A stretch of 64,000 nt of DNA. Origin: Camellia lanceoleosa (taxonomy: Eukaryota > Streptophyta > Magnoliopsida > Ericales > Theaceae). Made by a program: the position numbers and the translations under genes. Location of the stretch: positions 191,492,463 to 191,556,462 of the forward strand of contig CM045758.1 of the NCBI GenBank assembly GCA_025200525.1. Reading direction: 5' to 3'. The notes under the pieces are model-generated. The model ran no database searches, had not been told where the DNA came from, and worked only from the letters and a program-made list of their open reading frames with translations. Below, piece after piece: positions 22,690 to 36,090 of the stretch; the first letter of the stretch is position 1; each line of letters starts with the position of its first letter.

Positions 22690-23450
22690 CCTACAGTTCG
22701 GACTCCTATCACGGTTCTGAATCTAATCTCACAAAATGTAATGTGAAACTGATAAACACCAAAGAACCCAATCCGGCAAATCATTTTGGAAAATTGATTT
22801 GAGATCAAATAATGCCAAAATTGGACTGCTTTGCCAGATTACAGAGTCACCACCTAAATATTTTATTTTGGGGAAATTTAGGAAACCCTGACTCGTGCCA
22901 AAGGCCACGTGTCTGTCATCACCAAAATTGCCTCGGCTTGGGAACTTGGGTACGAGAAGGGAAGGTCCTGAAATGAGCACTACCGTTTGCCCGATCAAAG
23001 GATCGGCCTATACTAATCATGTTATGTTGTTTTATAAACCTCATGCGTTCGTATCCAATTATTAGCTAACTTTACTATGTGACGCGCGTTCAAGCAAGTA
23101 TAGACTAAATTGCATGAATTGCAACAAATCAACTCATGTTTACTTTCGAAAATGGTTGGAATTTGCCACCCTCAAGTGGGCTAAAATGCTGATTTTCCAC
23201 CAAATAGGATGGGCTTAAAACATGATTTGCCACTTCGCAAAATGGGCTTAAAACATACATTTGATGAATTGTTCCAATTCAAGCAACGAAGCCTTCATCC
23301 ACAGGCATTCATGCAGTTTAGCATTTAAGCACATAGCCTCATGACAAGCATGCAAATCATGGTAATATGGCAATCACATTCATGCAAGTATGCTAAAGCA
23401 TAAAGACTTACTGAGTACTCCAAGCCAAAACAAAAACTAGTTAGAAAAAT
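22690..23450 (-). mobile_element. Tat-type LTR 3' part, minus orientation
   Basis: Colinear with 42320-43090 (the 3' part of LTR C on the minus strand): CTACAGTTCGGACTCC, the 'ggaaaccctgactcg' block, the CCAC/GTGG hairpin modules, then 'caagccaaaacaaaaactagttag'. It is probably the same LTR that resumes at 28556-30190. Confidence 0.65.
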
Positions 23451-24615
23451 ATATGATCTTAACTGGAATCATATTGTTTAGGACCTCTAAAATAAATAAA
23501 TAAATAAATAAATAAAAACATTGAAAGTGACCGATTATGATATGGTGAATTACGAATCTGGAAGAATTATTTCCCCCTCAAAAAAAAAAAAAAAAAAAGA
23601 AAAAAAAAAGAAAAGAAAGAGACGTAATGGGAAATAAGAGAATAAATTTCGTTAGAATGACAAACATATATTTCTTAAATAACATTTGGGAACATAAGAA
23701 TTTCGGTCTGCTAATTGTTATGGTTTGAGAAAGCTTAAAATTTAGCCCTAAGATACCATGTGTCAAGTTAACAAAATCAATACATATATATGTATATACA
23801 TGTCTAATATTTAGAATAAGTATGAAGACAATGTAATTGGAATTACTTATGTAAATGTAACCTTAAGTAGATAAGAAAGCTAATAAAGAAGCTAATGACC
23901 GCGTAAAACGTAGACCTGTTGTGAATCGAATCACCACTTTGAAATGATAGTGTCAGTTAGATTGTCAAAACGGTAATTTTAATTTCACAGAAGTATGTAA
24001 AGTTCTGCTCTGATCTGTATGACTGTCTGCTACTATATGAGGGCAAGCCAACATCTGTTACTCAATAGGCTCAATGAATTTCTGTGAAATATGCTTCTGT
24101 TATGACTCTGATATGCTTCTGTTTGAAATCCAATGTGCTCCTTTGTTTTGAAATTACTATCATAATTGATACCCAAGATGTTTGTTTGAAACTGAGACCA
24201 TTAATATGTGATTACAATTCCATATAATTCAGAAATTTCTATTATAAATCAGCAAGTGAAACCTTATTTGAAGGATTTAACATGTCAACAGCGAAATATT
24301 TTAATTTGTTTAAAAAATAAGGAGAATCATGAACATTCCTTAAAAGAAATCTCCTACTATTAGAAATATATGAACTATAGATTGATGAGTTAAAGTATAT
24401 AAGGTATGTGATTGAAATTAATAGAGACGATAATGAATCGCCAATCTGGGTTATTAACCATTAAGTGATTGGGAATAAGTTCAATTTATGTAGAGAAAGT
24501 CCAATGAAAAGAGAAGTTACCTAGGGGAGGAAATGAAGTGAGACCAAGTTATGTGACTGATTTTCTGTACAAGTATCTTAAGTTTGGAGGACCAAACTTC
24601 CTAAGAAGGGAAGGC
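23451..24615 (+). mobile_element. 3' remnant of a Ty3/gypsy element ending in a polypurine tract
   Basis: No protein domain is readable. The last ~45 bases ('tttggaggaccaaacttcc' then AAGAAGGGAAGG) abut a TGTAACGACCC LTR start, as in the 3' ends of chromovirus (Del/Tekay-type) elements known to me. An (AAAT)n tract (23489-23516) and an A-rich tract (23579-23614) lie at its left. Confidence 0.45.
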
Positions 24616-27050
24616 TGTAACGACCCCATCACGTATAATGATTAGTACTTGATTAATTAAGAGGATTTGAAATTTAATTGCCGAGTATTATAATTTAATT
24701 TGGGATTTATGAGAATTGTGGGATTTGATTCATATATGATTCTATTAAAGAGTTATTTCGAAATTAGAAATTGAGGGTCCAAATGGCTTAAGGAAGTGAA
24801 GTTAAGAAGTTGAATCAATTTAATCTTAATTATGGACTCATTTCGGAGTTTAATTAAATATTCGTTTTAGTTTAGTAAAATTGAGATTCGATTAATTGGA
24901 TCCGAATAGGAGAAAATTAAGTTAATTAAATTATGAGGATTGAGAATTGTGATTATTACGAATTAATTTTAGGGGTACTTACCAATCAGTCCTATTAACT
25001 AGACTTATTTACCTACAGGTCCTAACTAATAAATTTAACATTATAAAAATAAGAGATTGATAAATTTATCACTATAAATTTATTCATAAAAACAAAGAGA
25101 CTGATAAATTTATCACTATAAATTTATTCATAAAAATAAAAGAGTGATAAATTTATTTTTATCACTTAATAAATTTATCGATAGGACTTAATGGGTAATA
25201 AGTCTCAAAAGTAGGACCTATTGATAGTTTATCCTTAATTTTATTTATGGGGTGTCCAATTTGGATATGCAATTTATTGACGAAAATTTGAAGTTTGATC
25301 AGAAATTGAAGGCCTAAATAGTTTGAGAAATCAAAATTGATAATGGAAATAAGTCTAATTTAATATTTGGAGTTTTTTGGAAGTTGATTTAAAAATCTGA
25401 TTCAGGATGGTAAAGATTAAATATAATTACTTGGACTCTAAAGAAAGTCAGTTATACTAATTAATTTATGTGGGATTTGTGTTTGGGCTAATCAAGATTA
25501 GTTAAAATTAATTGATGTCCAATTAAATTAAATGTGAATGATATATTAGTTTACTCTTAATAAATTATATATTATAAAGGAATGTTGGTGCGTTAAGTAT
25601 AAGGCAACAAATACCTATGTACATCATCAAGTCTCTGTAGGGGGAAGAAAAAAACAGAGCACGGCTGAGAGAGAGGGAGAGCACAGCTGAGAGATTGAGG
25701 GACCAAGAGGGAAGAAGAAAGCCTTGTGGGTTATCAAGACTTAAGCTAAAAATTATGAAAAACTCATCCTAAGGTAAGAAATTTCATCCTCTCTCTAGTG
25801 TTGTTTACTTAATCTAGACAAAAATTTATTCAAGGTGTATTTTGAGAAGATTAAAAAATAAAGATTTGAGGATTAATTATAAATTCATAGAAATTGGAAT
25901 TTGTCTGTTAAATCAAGTTGGGTTGGAAAGCATGAGTTATAATTCTTTTAATTTGTTAAATTTGGGTTCAATTTAGAGAATTATTCTTGGATTAAGTTCT
26001 ATAAGTTACATGCAACAAGGGTTTATTAAAGATTTGGCCCATACAAATGAGTTAGGTTAATGATTATGGAAATCAATTTAGAAATCAATTACTTTGCATT
26101 TAATTTTTGCAATCTTGCATGAATTTGGGCCTTATTTCTACATGCATGTAATTTGGAAGAATTAAAGAATAAATATGAGTTTTGATCTTAATTATTAACC
26201 CATGCATGTAATGTAATCTAAGAGTTTAACTCAAATTAAACATATTTTGGAACATCTATGACTATGAATTAAATTGAGGTTAAAATAAATTGAATTAAGT
26301 TAGAAATTAATTATATTTGGCTTGATTTTGTAGAATCATCCTATAATACTTGAGATTTGAGATTAAATTCATGGAATTATGATGAAATTGGGTTTTAAAC
26401 ATAAAATGAGTTACATGCATCATGAATTAAGAAAGCTATGAAATTAGTCTCATAGATTTTGTAAGAAATAAGATTTTAAGTAAGAAATTAAGTAGACTCA
26501 TAGTTGTGGAAATTAATTGTTTTAATTAAATTAATTGTTTTAATTTGATTTGTAGCATTTTCTTGTGATACATGAGTTATTAAGGGAATTGAGCCATTCA
26601 AGTTCATATTTTGAAGAGACAAAGGAAATGTTTTAAGAAAATCAAGTTTATGGAAATTTGGAATTAATCCTAAAGTTTCGATTTTATAATTAGATTTTTA
26701 TTTAATCCATGCATGTGATGTAATTTAAGAATTCTACTCAATTTAGATACATTTTAGAGCACCCATGATTGTAGATTAAGTTTTTGGTTAGAAATTGAGT
26801 TAAGTTGAATTTCTAAGAAATTGATTTGTGTAATTCATAGTTAAGTTGATTTTGTTATTAATAGTAAAATTGGATCTATTTGTATTACATACACCATGGA
26901 ATTTCAAGAGGTTGGGAAGTCAATTTTATATTTTAGAATTGTGGGTTGATATAAAGAAGATGAATTAAAACTAAATTTGGGTAATTGGAGCATGATCTTG
27001 AATGAATGTTTTCTAATTGAAAGTGTTTACTAAATTATGCAATGGTTCTC

Positions 27051-27052
<2 letters not shown>

Positions 27053-27085
<33 letters not shown>
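27053..27085. repeat. Poly-T tract (~33 nt)
   Basis: An uninterrupted T run inside the LTR. The antisense poly-Lys frame over it is meaningless. Confidence 0.9.
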
Positions 27086-27087
<2 letters not shown>

Positions 27088-27171
27088 GTGTACCAAAAGT
27101 ACATGTGTTGAGGCTTTGAATACCAAATTTGAACTTCAATTGCAATTTTTGAATTTCAGAATTTATGTTGT

Positions 27172-27263
27172 CCGCTCGAGCCTTACTCGAGTGTGAAAAT
27201 CGAGCTCCCAGTAGTTTTTCAAATTTTACAGTCCGCACGAGCGACCAAAGTGGCGCTCGAGCG
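27172..27263. repeat. CGCTCGAGCG palindrome array 4 (about 4 copies)
   Basis: CCGCTCGAGCC, ACTCGAGTG, CCGCACGAGCG and GCGCTCGAGCG, with the spacer 'cccagtagtttttcaaattttacag', a diverged form of the CCAGTATTTT spacer seen in the other arrays. Confidence 0.7.
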
Positions 27264-28555
27264 GAGACCCATTTTCAGCATATTTTGGAAAATTACATTT
27301 AGTTCACATTTTTATTCTTATCTCTTTCCAAGGCATTCTAGACATGATTTATGACTCAATAAAGACTAATAAGCTACCAATCAACATAGATTAGTTAGTT
27401 GAAGAATGAATCATTGATCCAGTAGTAATTGTTTAAGAAGCCAAGTAAAAGATCAATCTATTTGGAAAAGAAGGGCTTAGTAATGAAAGAATATGTGAAA
27501 TAAGAACCCGGTTTATTTGAATGAGAAAGAATAAGCATAGTAGAACTTCCAACTATTTAGACGGAAAAAGACTAGGAAAGTCAAGTTTGATCAATGAAGT
27601 AATATTGTATTTCAATATGTATATGTTATGTGCTTGTGTAGGTTACGCGCCATTGTCTGCCTGATTTATCTAATATGTTCGGTCCGTCTGATTTGCTTAT
27701 GCGGCTATCTGTGAGTAATAACTTAGTAAAGTTATGTTCAACTGTACTTATTTTCTGTGTGATATCTGTTAGCTGTTACCCGGTATCAGAGGTTCCTTTA
27801 TGGAACTTAATCTGTCAGCACTCTGTTACCCGTACCGGTGGCCCCGTCATGGGGGCTCAGCTTCTGTTCTGTTACCTGGATCCGGAGGTTCCTTTATGGA
27901 ACTGGTTATTCATAACCTCACGTGTATACGTTCTGTTCTGTTAATGCTAATGGATGTATCACGTATGCTTGCGCATGACTTATGATTTCTGTCTGTATAC
28001 GATTTGGACAAATTATGATTTTGATATGAAACTAAATTATGATTTCTGAATCTATACGGACTCATTCATTGAAATCCCTTTACTCTGTTATTGTTCACTG
28101 AGCTTTCGCTCACAGTTTATATTATGTATGTAGGTGAGCCGGCGCGTGATCAAGGCCAGAGTTGACGACCTTCATTTCTGTTTTTATCAGCCAACCTATG
28201 TGCCTCCCGTGGAGGTCCCGGATATGTCAAGTGATTATCGCTATGTGATTTAAAGTTTAAGTTTTGTTTTCGTGTTTGGTTGAACAAGTCTTGTGTATTT
28301 TGTAAATGGGGCTAAGTCCCTTTTTGTCTAATCTGTATATATGTGATGACTTAAAGATAATGTATATATGTATATAAAAAGTTTAAAATTTTTCTGTCTC
28401 ATATAAGTCTGCACAGCTCAATAGACGTTGTATATTATTATTTGCTTCCGCTAGTCCCTAATATTATGTTAATATGTTTCAAAGGCCTTCGGTAATCCCA
28501 GGGTTACTGGCCGGTTACGATGCTAAACCTGTAGGGGCGGGTTTGGGTTGTGACA

Positions 28556-30190
28556 CCTCATGTCGTTGGTTAGTAGAAACCCTCAAAAGAGGATTAAAAT
28601 CATTAAGCACAAGTGTCTCAATTCCACACTCAAGCCAACCAGGGGTTCAAAGCTACTTTCGAAACAAATGAAAGAGCGAAGAATGGAGGAAGATTGTAGA
28701 GATTTAAAGTGCTGAAATTTATGTAAGACAACACTAAAGCATGCAACCAACATAAGCAAGTGGTATCCAAGGCCTTACATCACCCAACTAGTGAAGCCAT
28801 TACACTATAGGCATGCAATACAAAGCTCAAAAGGCACAAACACTTTAAAATAGTCCTAAGACAGCCTAAAATGAGTTCTAAAACATGCTTAAACTAAGCT
28901 AAAGATAGCTAGAATAAGAGGCTAAAACATAACACAAGCTAGACTCTTAAGCACAATTGCACTATAAACATACAAAGCAAACCTCAAAGGACCAAACCAG
29001 CCCAAAACAAAGTTAAAACCAATCAAAACAATGGCTAAAACATGCTGAGATTAAGGTACAAAATGCTAGAAAAACATGCTCACATGTTAGCTTACAAACA
29101 AGACTCAAGACACAACTCTCAAAAGTAATGAAAGAGTGAAATAAATGAGCATGTGACAGAGCTATATACACTGAAATTACATGTAAAATGACACTACAAC
29201 ATGCAATCATCTCAAGCACTTAATGCTTAAAGCCTTAAAACAATGAGCTAGTGAAGGCCATTACACTATAGCTATGCAATACAAGCCTCAAAGGACTTAA
29301 CCAGTCCAAGTTAGAGCTAAAACATGCCAAAAAAGTAGCAAAAACATACTGAAAATAAGCTAAGTTAAGCTACAAAAACATGCTACCATGTGAAGCTAAC
29401 TAGGCATGCAAACAAGACACAAGGAGGGGAGGCTAACCCCTCCAATTTTGGACTTCAAACCATGCCTTCCACCACTGAAATAACTCTGAATTTCAATGGT
29501 TTAAAGGTCCAAAAAGTTTGATTTGAAAGCCTTGAAAGATGGCACAAAAAGCTATACAAGCTAAGGAACAAAAGGAAGAGACAACCCCCTAACACAAAAT
29601 AGGCTCAAACCATCATTTTTAGGATTGAAAAACAGAGGTTTTTGCAGTTGAAAAATAGTTCAAAAACAGTGTAAAAAGATGGCAAAATAAGTTTTAAAGG
29701 TAAGTCTTATACCTCTTGAAGCCAAGCACACTTTAGGTGCAAATGAGGCACCAAATCAAGCTAAAAATACCTTCCAAAGCTCAAAGAAGGTCCCAAGGAA
29801 TCTCAGCCCAAAGATAGGCAACTTTGGTCAAGGATGTCTATGCAAACTAGAAGTGTTTCTTTACTTGTATGCACAAAAAGGCAAGAGAGAGAGGATTATA
29901 GAGAGAGAGAAATTTTAGAGAGAGAGGCTCCCAAACTTTCTAACCTTGCAATATGAGAGATATGGCTTCTATATATAGAGAAATACAAGCCTTAGTCGAA
30001 ATATCTGATTTAGAGACAGCTGGAGCTTGTGGAAGACAACTGGAGGTAAATATCTACAAAATCTGAGCTTTTTCATTGGTGGCCGATCGGCCAGAAGTGT
30101 GTATTGTCGTCCACTGATAGTGGCCGGTCGTCTGCCAAAAATCTGCTTTCAGGCCCGACTTCAAACAGGCATAACTCCTTCATCCCCCTC
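28556..30190 (-). mobile_element. Tat-type LTR, middle part, minus orientation
   Basis: Similar along its length to 59600-61250 and 62760-63060 (LTR C read on plus): repeated 'gctaaaacatgct' blocks, the 'tttccaccactgaaat' block, the 'agagagagaaattttag' block and a TATATATAG element (29971). With 22690-23450 it forms one LTR interrupted by the foreign block 23451-28555. It is cut off near 30190, where the opposite orientation begins. Confidence 0.6.
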
Positions 30191-32061
30191 TAGTACCTAA
30201 GTTCTCGAGCCAAGACAACTTTAGTGATGACGGACACGTGGCCTTTGGCACGAGTCAGGGTTTCCTAAATTTTTCCAAATAAAAAATATTTTGGTGGCGA
30301 CTCTATATCTAGCAAAACAGTCCATTTTTGGCATTATTTGATTTAAAATAGATTTTTCAAAAAGTTTGCCGGATTTGGACTCTTTGGTGTTTATCAATTT
30401 CACATTGCACTTGTGAGATTAGATTCAAAACTGCGGGAGTTCGAACTGTAGGGCTTCTTTCGAGTTCTCTGAAAGGGGGCATGAAAACGTTGAGCTACAT
30501 AGAGCTTGAACAACTCTATTTGCACTGTTTTTGCTTCCGAACACAAAACAGAGTTTTGCACAAAATTGAGGCACGAGCGGCCTTCTTTAGGCCCGGCCAA
30601 GCTTCATTGAGGCTCGGTCGGCCTCAATGTTTGGTTAGCAGTGTATTTTTGTAGAAAGCAGAGGGCAGTGGCTGAGGTGAAACAGAGCAATCCTGGGGCA
30701 GACGGAGTCGTTCTTGAACATTATGCATGTGCATGCATGCGACCCTTGTGCATCCTCACTTACATTATGATCGTTGTTGTAATTACTTTAATATTGATTA
30801 TTGTAATTAGTCTCATTAATTATTAAGTGTTGTAATAAATTTTTTTTTTATTTTCTATTGTTTTTTTGTAATTGTTGTAATTAATTATAGCGAGTTTACT
30901 TATGTTGGTTATCCTTGTTGTAATAGCGTAGTTAGCTAGTTAATTAGCCTCGCTTATTTATTCATTCGGTTTTGTAATAATTAGTTTAATTCGGACTTTG
31001 ATTTGCACCTTTTTGTATGAGGGCAATGTTGTAATAAGTTGTATGTCTTCCAATCCCACGTCTTTCTCCCTTTTACTTACTCGCTTACGATGGTTAGTAT
31101 AGGGCATCACGTTTCATTAGCATTCTCATGTTTTGCATCCATTCGTATTGTATGTATATAAGGTTCGGCTCATCATGTTAACCCGACATCAATGTTCAAA
31201 TTCATTACTTGAATACGGGCCTTATCGCATGTCTATGAATGAAATCATATGCCATGCTCATAGTCGAGCCCATAAAAAAAAACATAACATGTGCATTGTA
31301 TTAGTCATACTGCATTAATTAGGAACATGCATATTTTTCTAATTTGTTTGCTTTGTTTTGGCTCAGAGTACTAGGTGAGTAAATTTATTGCTTTAGCATG
31401 TTACATCGAATATTTATGTTGCCATATCAAGCATAAATACCATGAGGCTAAGTGCTTAAATGATATAAATGTTTGAATGCTTGTGGATGAAGGCTAGTTG
31501 CTTGAACTGGGACGGTTTGAGTAAATGTCCATTTTCGCCCACTTTCTCAAGTGAAAAATTCAAAACCATTTTCAAACAAAACATGCAACCAAATGTTCCA
31601 AATCTTGCAAAATAGTCTATATTTGTGTACACATCACATAGTAAAAATAGCTAATAAAATCGAAATAAGAGCATATAATGTGAATAAGAATCATATCATG
31701 ATTAGTAGAGGCCAATCTTTGATTGGGCGAGTGGGGTGGTCAATTAATGACCTTCCCCTCTCGTACCTAAGTTCTTGAGCCGAGACACTTTGGTGATAAC
31801 GGAGTAATGACCTTTGGCACGAGTATCGGGTTTTCTAAATTTTCCAAAATATTTAGGTGGCAACTCTGTAATCCGGCAAAGCAGTCCATTTTTGGCATTT
31901 GATTCAAACATTGATTTTCCAAAAACATTTTCCAGATTTAGAATCTTTTTGCGTTTTCATTATTTCACATTACACTTATGAAATCAGATTCAGAACCACA
32001 AGTAGAGTTCGAACTGTAGGGCTATTCGCCTTCCGAAAGGAGCGTGGAAAGTCAAACTACA
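30191..32061 (+). mobile_element. Tat-type LTR sequence, 3' part; 5' LTR of element A
   Basis: There are two 3' ends: a short one finishing GAGCTACA at 30499, and the main one that finishes CAAACTACA at 32061 and is followed by a primer binding site. From about 30740 it is colinear with the 3' parts of LTRs C (reverse complement) and D ('gttgtaat...', 'tcttccaatcccacg', 'ggcgactc'-type blocks). The LTR start TGTAGRCACCCC is missing, so the LTR is truncated. Confidence 0.6.
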
Positions 32062-32066
32062 GTTTC

Positions 32067-32084
32067 TGGCGACTCTGTTGGGGA
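32067..32084 (+). other. Primer binding site of element A
   Basis: TGGCGACTCTGTTGGGGA begins 5 bases after the LTR end. The same phrase (TGGCGACTCTGCTGGGGA) follows the LTR of D. From memory, Ogre/Tat elements use a tRNA-Arg primer with this type of sequence; the tRNA identity was not checked. Confidence 0.7.
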
Positions 32085-32964
32085 AATAGAGAACTTGACT
32101 TGAAACTCATAATGTGAATTTTTATTCACACTTATATGTTCTTTGTATTGCATTTGCATTAGTGCGCTTAAGTCACTGTGTTTGCCACATGCTATTCCTT
32201 GACAGTTTGCCTGAGGCTTGCCTAAAAAGCTCGCCAAAAGGCTGACCGGTCATGGGCTCTGCCATGTTGGGAACACAACCCTTGGATCTGGATTATCGCC
32301 ATACCGCTTGATCCACCTTTCACTTTTCGGTGTTAGGTGTGAGAGGTATATTAGGCATTCTTGTTGAGGTACCCTTTTGACCAATTCGACCTAGTTGCAT
32401 ATAGTGAAGCTATAGTGACTATTCCAGCTTAGGACAGGATGCCACCCATTTGCAGGATTGCGTGAAACCATTTGTTTGAATTAGTGTAGCCTAGATCATG
32501 CCAAAAATCTAGGATAGGGTAACCTTACCCCCCTCATAGGGATGTTTTGGTTTGTTTACTTGATATGTGCTTTTATAGTGAGACTGTACAGAATGGTTCA
32601 TATCAGTAAAGTTTGAGAAGAGAGTTCAGTGGGAATTACAATTCAACTATGTATTTTGACTATTGTGAATTGGGGCTGAAGTGCTGTCCGATTTTGATTT
32701 TGTTTTTCTTTTTTTCTTTTTGCTAGGTAGTTTACTATCATAGCTTTAGAAAGACCTAATATTTCTTAAGTTGTGTGGACTCGTTTCGACAGGTTGTGTA
32801 AAGCTTGAGATCTTGTTGGTGGTCAACCCGTGCTAGTCTCGCTTCCTCTAGTCACTCGATGGAAAAGAAACGGATGGTCAGTAGCCTTAGTACAAAGCAC
32901 TTCACAAACACCTACCTATTCTCAAGCAATCAGTTCACCAACATCTAGTTCACCTAGATTAGCA
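32085..32964 (+). other. Leader of element A, no gene
   Basis: It corresponds to 47235-48088 in D: 'gtgcgcttaagtcactgtgtt', 'cccttttgaccaattcgacc', 'ttgctaggtag' and 'gtcgag' blocks occur in the same order. No open frame of note. Confidence 0.6.
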
Positions 32965-34270
32965 ATGGCATAGAACACAGCACCAAACACAGAGGACTTT
33001 GCTGCCATGATGCCTGCCGTCCAAAGGACTATGGACATTGTAAACCAAAGGATGGCTGCATAAAGTTATTACCAATCTACAACGTACATCTGGAGCATTA
33101 GCATCAACCGTGCATCCGACCCCGACTACCCGGCCAAACCTAGATCTACCCCTGCCAGTAGAAAATCTTCCAGTCCCGGATCCTCAGGACATGTTTCCCC
33201 CGGCTCCAACTTATAGACCTCTAGTTCAAGCTCCCCCTGGGATTTTTCCTTTTGATATCAATGAAATTGATCCAACCTTGGTGAAGATTACTAGATTGGA
33301 GAAAGCATTAAGAAATCTCAGGGCTTCAACTCTATTTCAGATATCGAAGATGGGTATACTGAGGGTTCAGTCAAATTATCGGAGAAATTTAAAATGCCTC
33401 ATATCGACAAATTCGATGGGAATGGGGATCCAATTGTGCACGTCTGGTTGTTTTCGGATGTATTAAGGCCCATGGGTTTGTCTCGGGCATAGAAGCTTTC
33501 GTTGTTTAAGAGAACCCTATCTAATGTGGCGGCCATCTGGTACGCTAAGTTGGAGGACTCTACAAAACGGAATTGGCAAGAGCTATCTGAGGCATTTGTC
33601 AATCAGTACTCATATAACACCCAAATAGAAGTAACCATTAGTGAGCTGAAGGCTACTACCCAGAACCCCAAAGAATCATTCATCGATTTTGTTGCCCGAT
33701 GGAGAGCCAAGGCATCCTGACTGACAAATAGGCCTGCCGAGAGAGAACAAGTTCAACTAGTGGTCCAGAACCTTAAGCCAAACATGCTGTAGAGAATGAT
33801 AGTGGCACCGCTATCCACATTCACTTGTCTATATGAGTTAGGGGTTCAGATTGAGAGTGCATTCAAAAAGGGTATCATCCACAGAATAAGTGAACCCGCA
33901 AGAAGGTCGTTCTCTCGGAATACTGATGCTAGCAATAGCACTATTCTGCGGCCTGTAGATGTTAGCAATGTCGTCACGACAGCCAAGATGGCTAATCATT
34001 TTGCTACTGCCATAACCTCACAACCTTCACAAAATACAAGTCTACCCCAAAATCGAAGAGTTTTTACTCCCCTCCATATGAGTCCAACCCATGCCCTCAA
34101 GCTGCTAATGCGAAAGGGGCACCTCAAGCCTCACGATCCTCGTCCACTTCCAGACTTATTGCCATCCAAACACGACCCTACCTAGTATTTTATTTTCCAC
34201 CAGCAACATGGCCATCCCACGGACATGTGCTACTGTCTACATCATGAGATCTAGGATCTCATTGACAACA
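32965..34270 (+). pseudogene. gag of element A, decayed
   Basis: This is the capsid/nucleocapsid precursor of a Ty3/gypsy element. After ATG-GCA-TAG the frame reads NTAPNTEDFAAMMPAV; a proline-rich part follows (VENLPVPDPQDMFPPAP, near 33150). Then comes a retrotransposon gag domain (AAIWYAKLEDSTKRNWQEL to FVARWRAKA, 33525-33720), then MIVAPLSTFTCLYELGVQIE (33797). The zinc-knuckle-like box (FHQQHGHPTDMC, near 34197) has lost its first Cys. There are several stops and at least one frameshift (near 33345). No functional product is expected. Confidence 0.8.
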
Positions 34271-35639
34271 AAGTCATCGTCCCACCTTCCAAACACAACG
34301 TGACAACCAACCCACTCTTTGCACATAACCAAGTCCCTTTACCTATAAATATTAACCACATCCATACACTACTGCCCACCTTCAACCCTAACACATACAT
34401 TACCTCATCCCACTTACCAAAACCGGAGGTGGTCATTTCGGAGGGCACAGACATGTGCATGATGGATTTGACATCACAAACCCAACCCAAGCCCATGGCA
34501 GTAGAAATGGAGAAAGAGAAGAATGCACTAAAGACAAGGTCGCCTGATACCCGTGTCATAAAGAAGGGAATCTCACTCGTAGAGGAGTACGATCTCAGTT
34601 TATATATTGTGGCCATCGATCAGTCGAAGCCAGTGGTCATACTGCAGGACTTTCTCAACATTAATGTTATAAGGGAAGACCAAATAGGGCAGAATCAGAA
34701 TGAGTGGCCCGAGCAAAGCCTAAATGAAGGAGGATCTGGTAGAATTAAAAGAGGATTTGGAGGATCTCTACTTCTTTGAGGAAAAAGATACAAGCTGTGT
34801 ACAGATGGGATTGTGGGACCCAAGCCAGCCAGAAACAAGCAATGGGTGGTTAAGCGAGGAAGAGTTCGATGTAGAGGAACAGACATGAGAGAACAGGAAA
34901 GAAGAGAAAGTTGTTGTTAAGGGTAAGGCGGAGGCTGCACCTCTTATTGAGAAGCAACATGCACTGGAACAGTTTCAAAAGGAAAGGATAGAGGAGATCT
35001 GAGCAAAGATAGCTCTAGAACAAGGCAAAGGAAAAGGGAAAGAAGAACCCGAAACAGCGGTGGGTGATGCTCAGATAACCAGAAAAGTCAAATGGGATCC
35101 CAATGACCGAAAGAGGCTATTGAGGAAACTCAGAAAGTACCAGGATGTTGAAAAATGAGCTGTGGTAGAAGAAGAATGGTATGATGATGGAGAGCGTGAT
35201 GTTAATATGCTCTAGATGGAACCCGACGCCAGTCCGGTCATGACTTCGGGAGAGTGGTGGGAGACAGCGACCTAAGTCATGCATACACTGACGAAGGTTG
35301 GAAAGTTGATACCCCAGATGACACTTAGTATATCGGTGAGATCAATCACATGACCCGAAGCAGTCGGTACTTCAAACCCGCAGCGTTAGACTAGCTAGAG
35401 ACCTCTGGAAAGGAAGTTGAGAGGGCAAAAGAGAAAGATGCTGAGGAAAACATGGTCTTAAAACAACTCAAGAAGATTCAGGCTGACATATCTATTTGGG
35501 GACTGAGAATGGCGTCTTAGGAGCATAGGCAAGCCCTGCTCGAAGCAATAAACTGAACCAAATTGCCCATTGACACCACCACTAACTAATTGGTGTCATT
35601 GGTCACTTTTGGGGACGTTATGTCAGTAATATCCTTTAC
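34271..35639 (+). pseudogene. gag-protease linker of element A
   Basis: This low-complexity region of the polyprotein lies between the gag box and protease. It holds a readable stretch (DNKVIVPPSKHN, then KPEVVISEGTDMCMMDL, near 34420), an acidic/basic EKEKN-type segment, then lysine/glutamate-rich sequence around 34900-35250 interrupted by stops. MTRSGRYF-like text (MTRSSRYFKPA, near 35350) is a phrase I associate with Tat/Ogre polyproteins just before protease. No independent gene. Confidence 0.55.
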
Positions 35640-36090
35640 GGATAAAGAATTGGCTCCCGAGGGCGCTAACCATAATAGGCCTTTGTATGTAACCTTGGAA
35701 AGTAAAAAAAAAAAAAGATTCCGATGGTGTTAGTAGATACCGGATCGGCGATCAATGTGTGCCTAGTGAGAACTACCTATGCCATCAGTTTGAGGCTGAT
35801 TGACTATACACCCACGACCCAAGTTGTTTGGGCTTACGATAATACAAGCCGAGACGTCATGGGAACGTTCAAGAGCAATATCCTAATCGGCCCGTCTGAA
35901 CATGAGGTGGAATTCCATGTCATGGATGTTCCGGCCACGTTCAACCTACTACTGGGAAAGCCCTGGCTACATCAGATAAAGGCGGTATCATCAACGATAC
36001 ATCAGTTAGCAAAGTACCCCTTCAAAGGCGGGATCGCCATTGTATACTGTAACTCTGCGATCTACCCCAAGGAACCACTGCACCATTATT
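35640..36090 (+). pseudogene. Retropepsin-type aspartic protease of element A
   Basis: The protease processes the Gag-Pol polyprotein. The active-site motif VLVDTGSAINV is at about 35727-35760, and FNLLLGKPWLH near the end (about 35940-35975) is the usual Ty3/gypsy C-terminal protease motif. A poly-A slip (12 A, 35706-35717) just upstream of the DTG frame suggests a frameshift mutation. The domain itself reads open for about 120 residues. Confidence 0.8.

Larger units (their letters stand above)
24616..28555 (+). mobile_element. 3.9 kb Ty3/gypsy LTR
   Basis: It starts TGTAACGACCCC and ends GGTTTGGGTTGTGACA. Near its 3' side are 'cactgagctttcgctcac' (28097-28114) and 'ggggctaagtcc', typical of this LTR class. 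It follows a polypurine tract, so it is probably a 3' LTR. The flanking 5-mers (AAGGC, CCTCA) do not match, which agrees with that reading. It holds palindrome array 4 and a poly-T tract. No coding content. Confidence 0.65.

Noticed and set aside
27035..27238. Antisense lysine-rich frame
   Set aside because: Produced by a poly-T tract.
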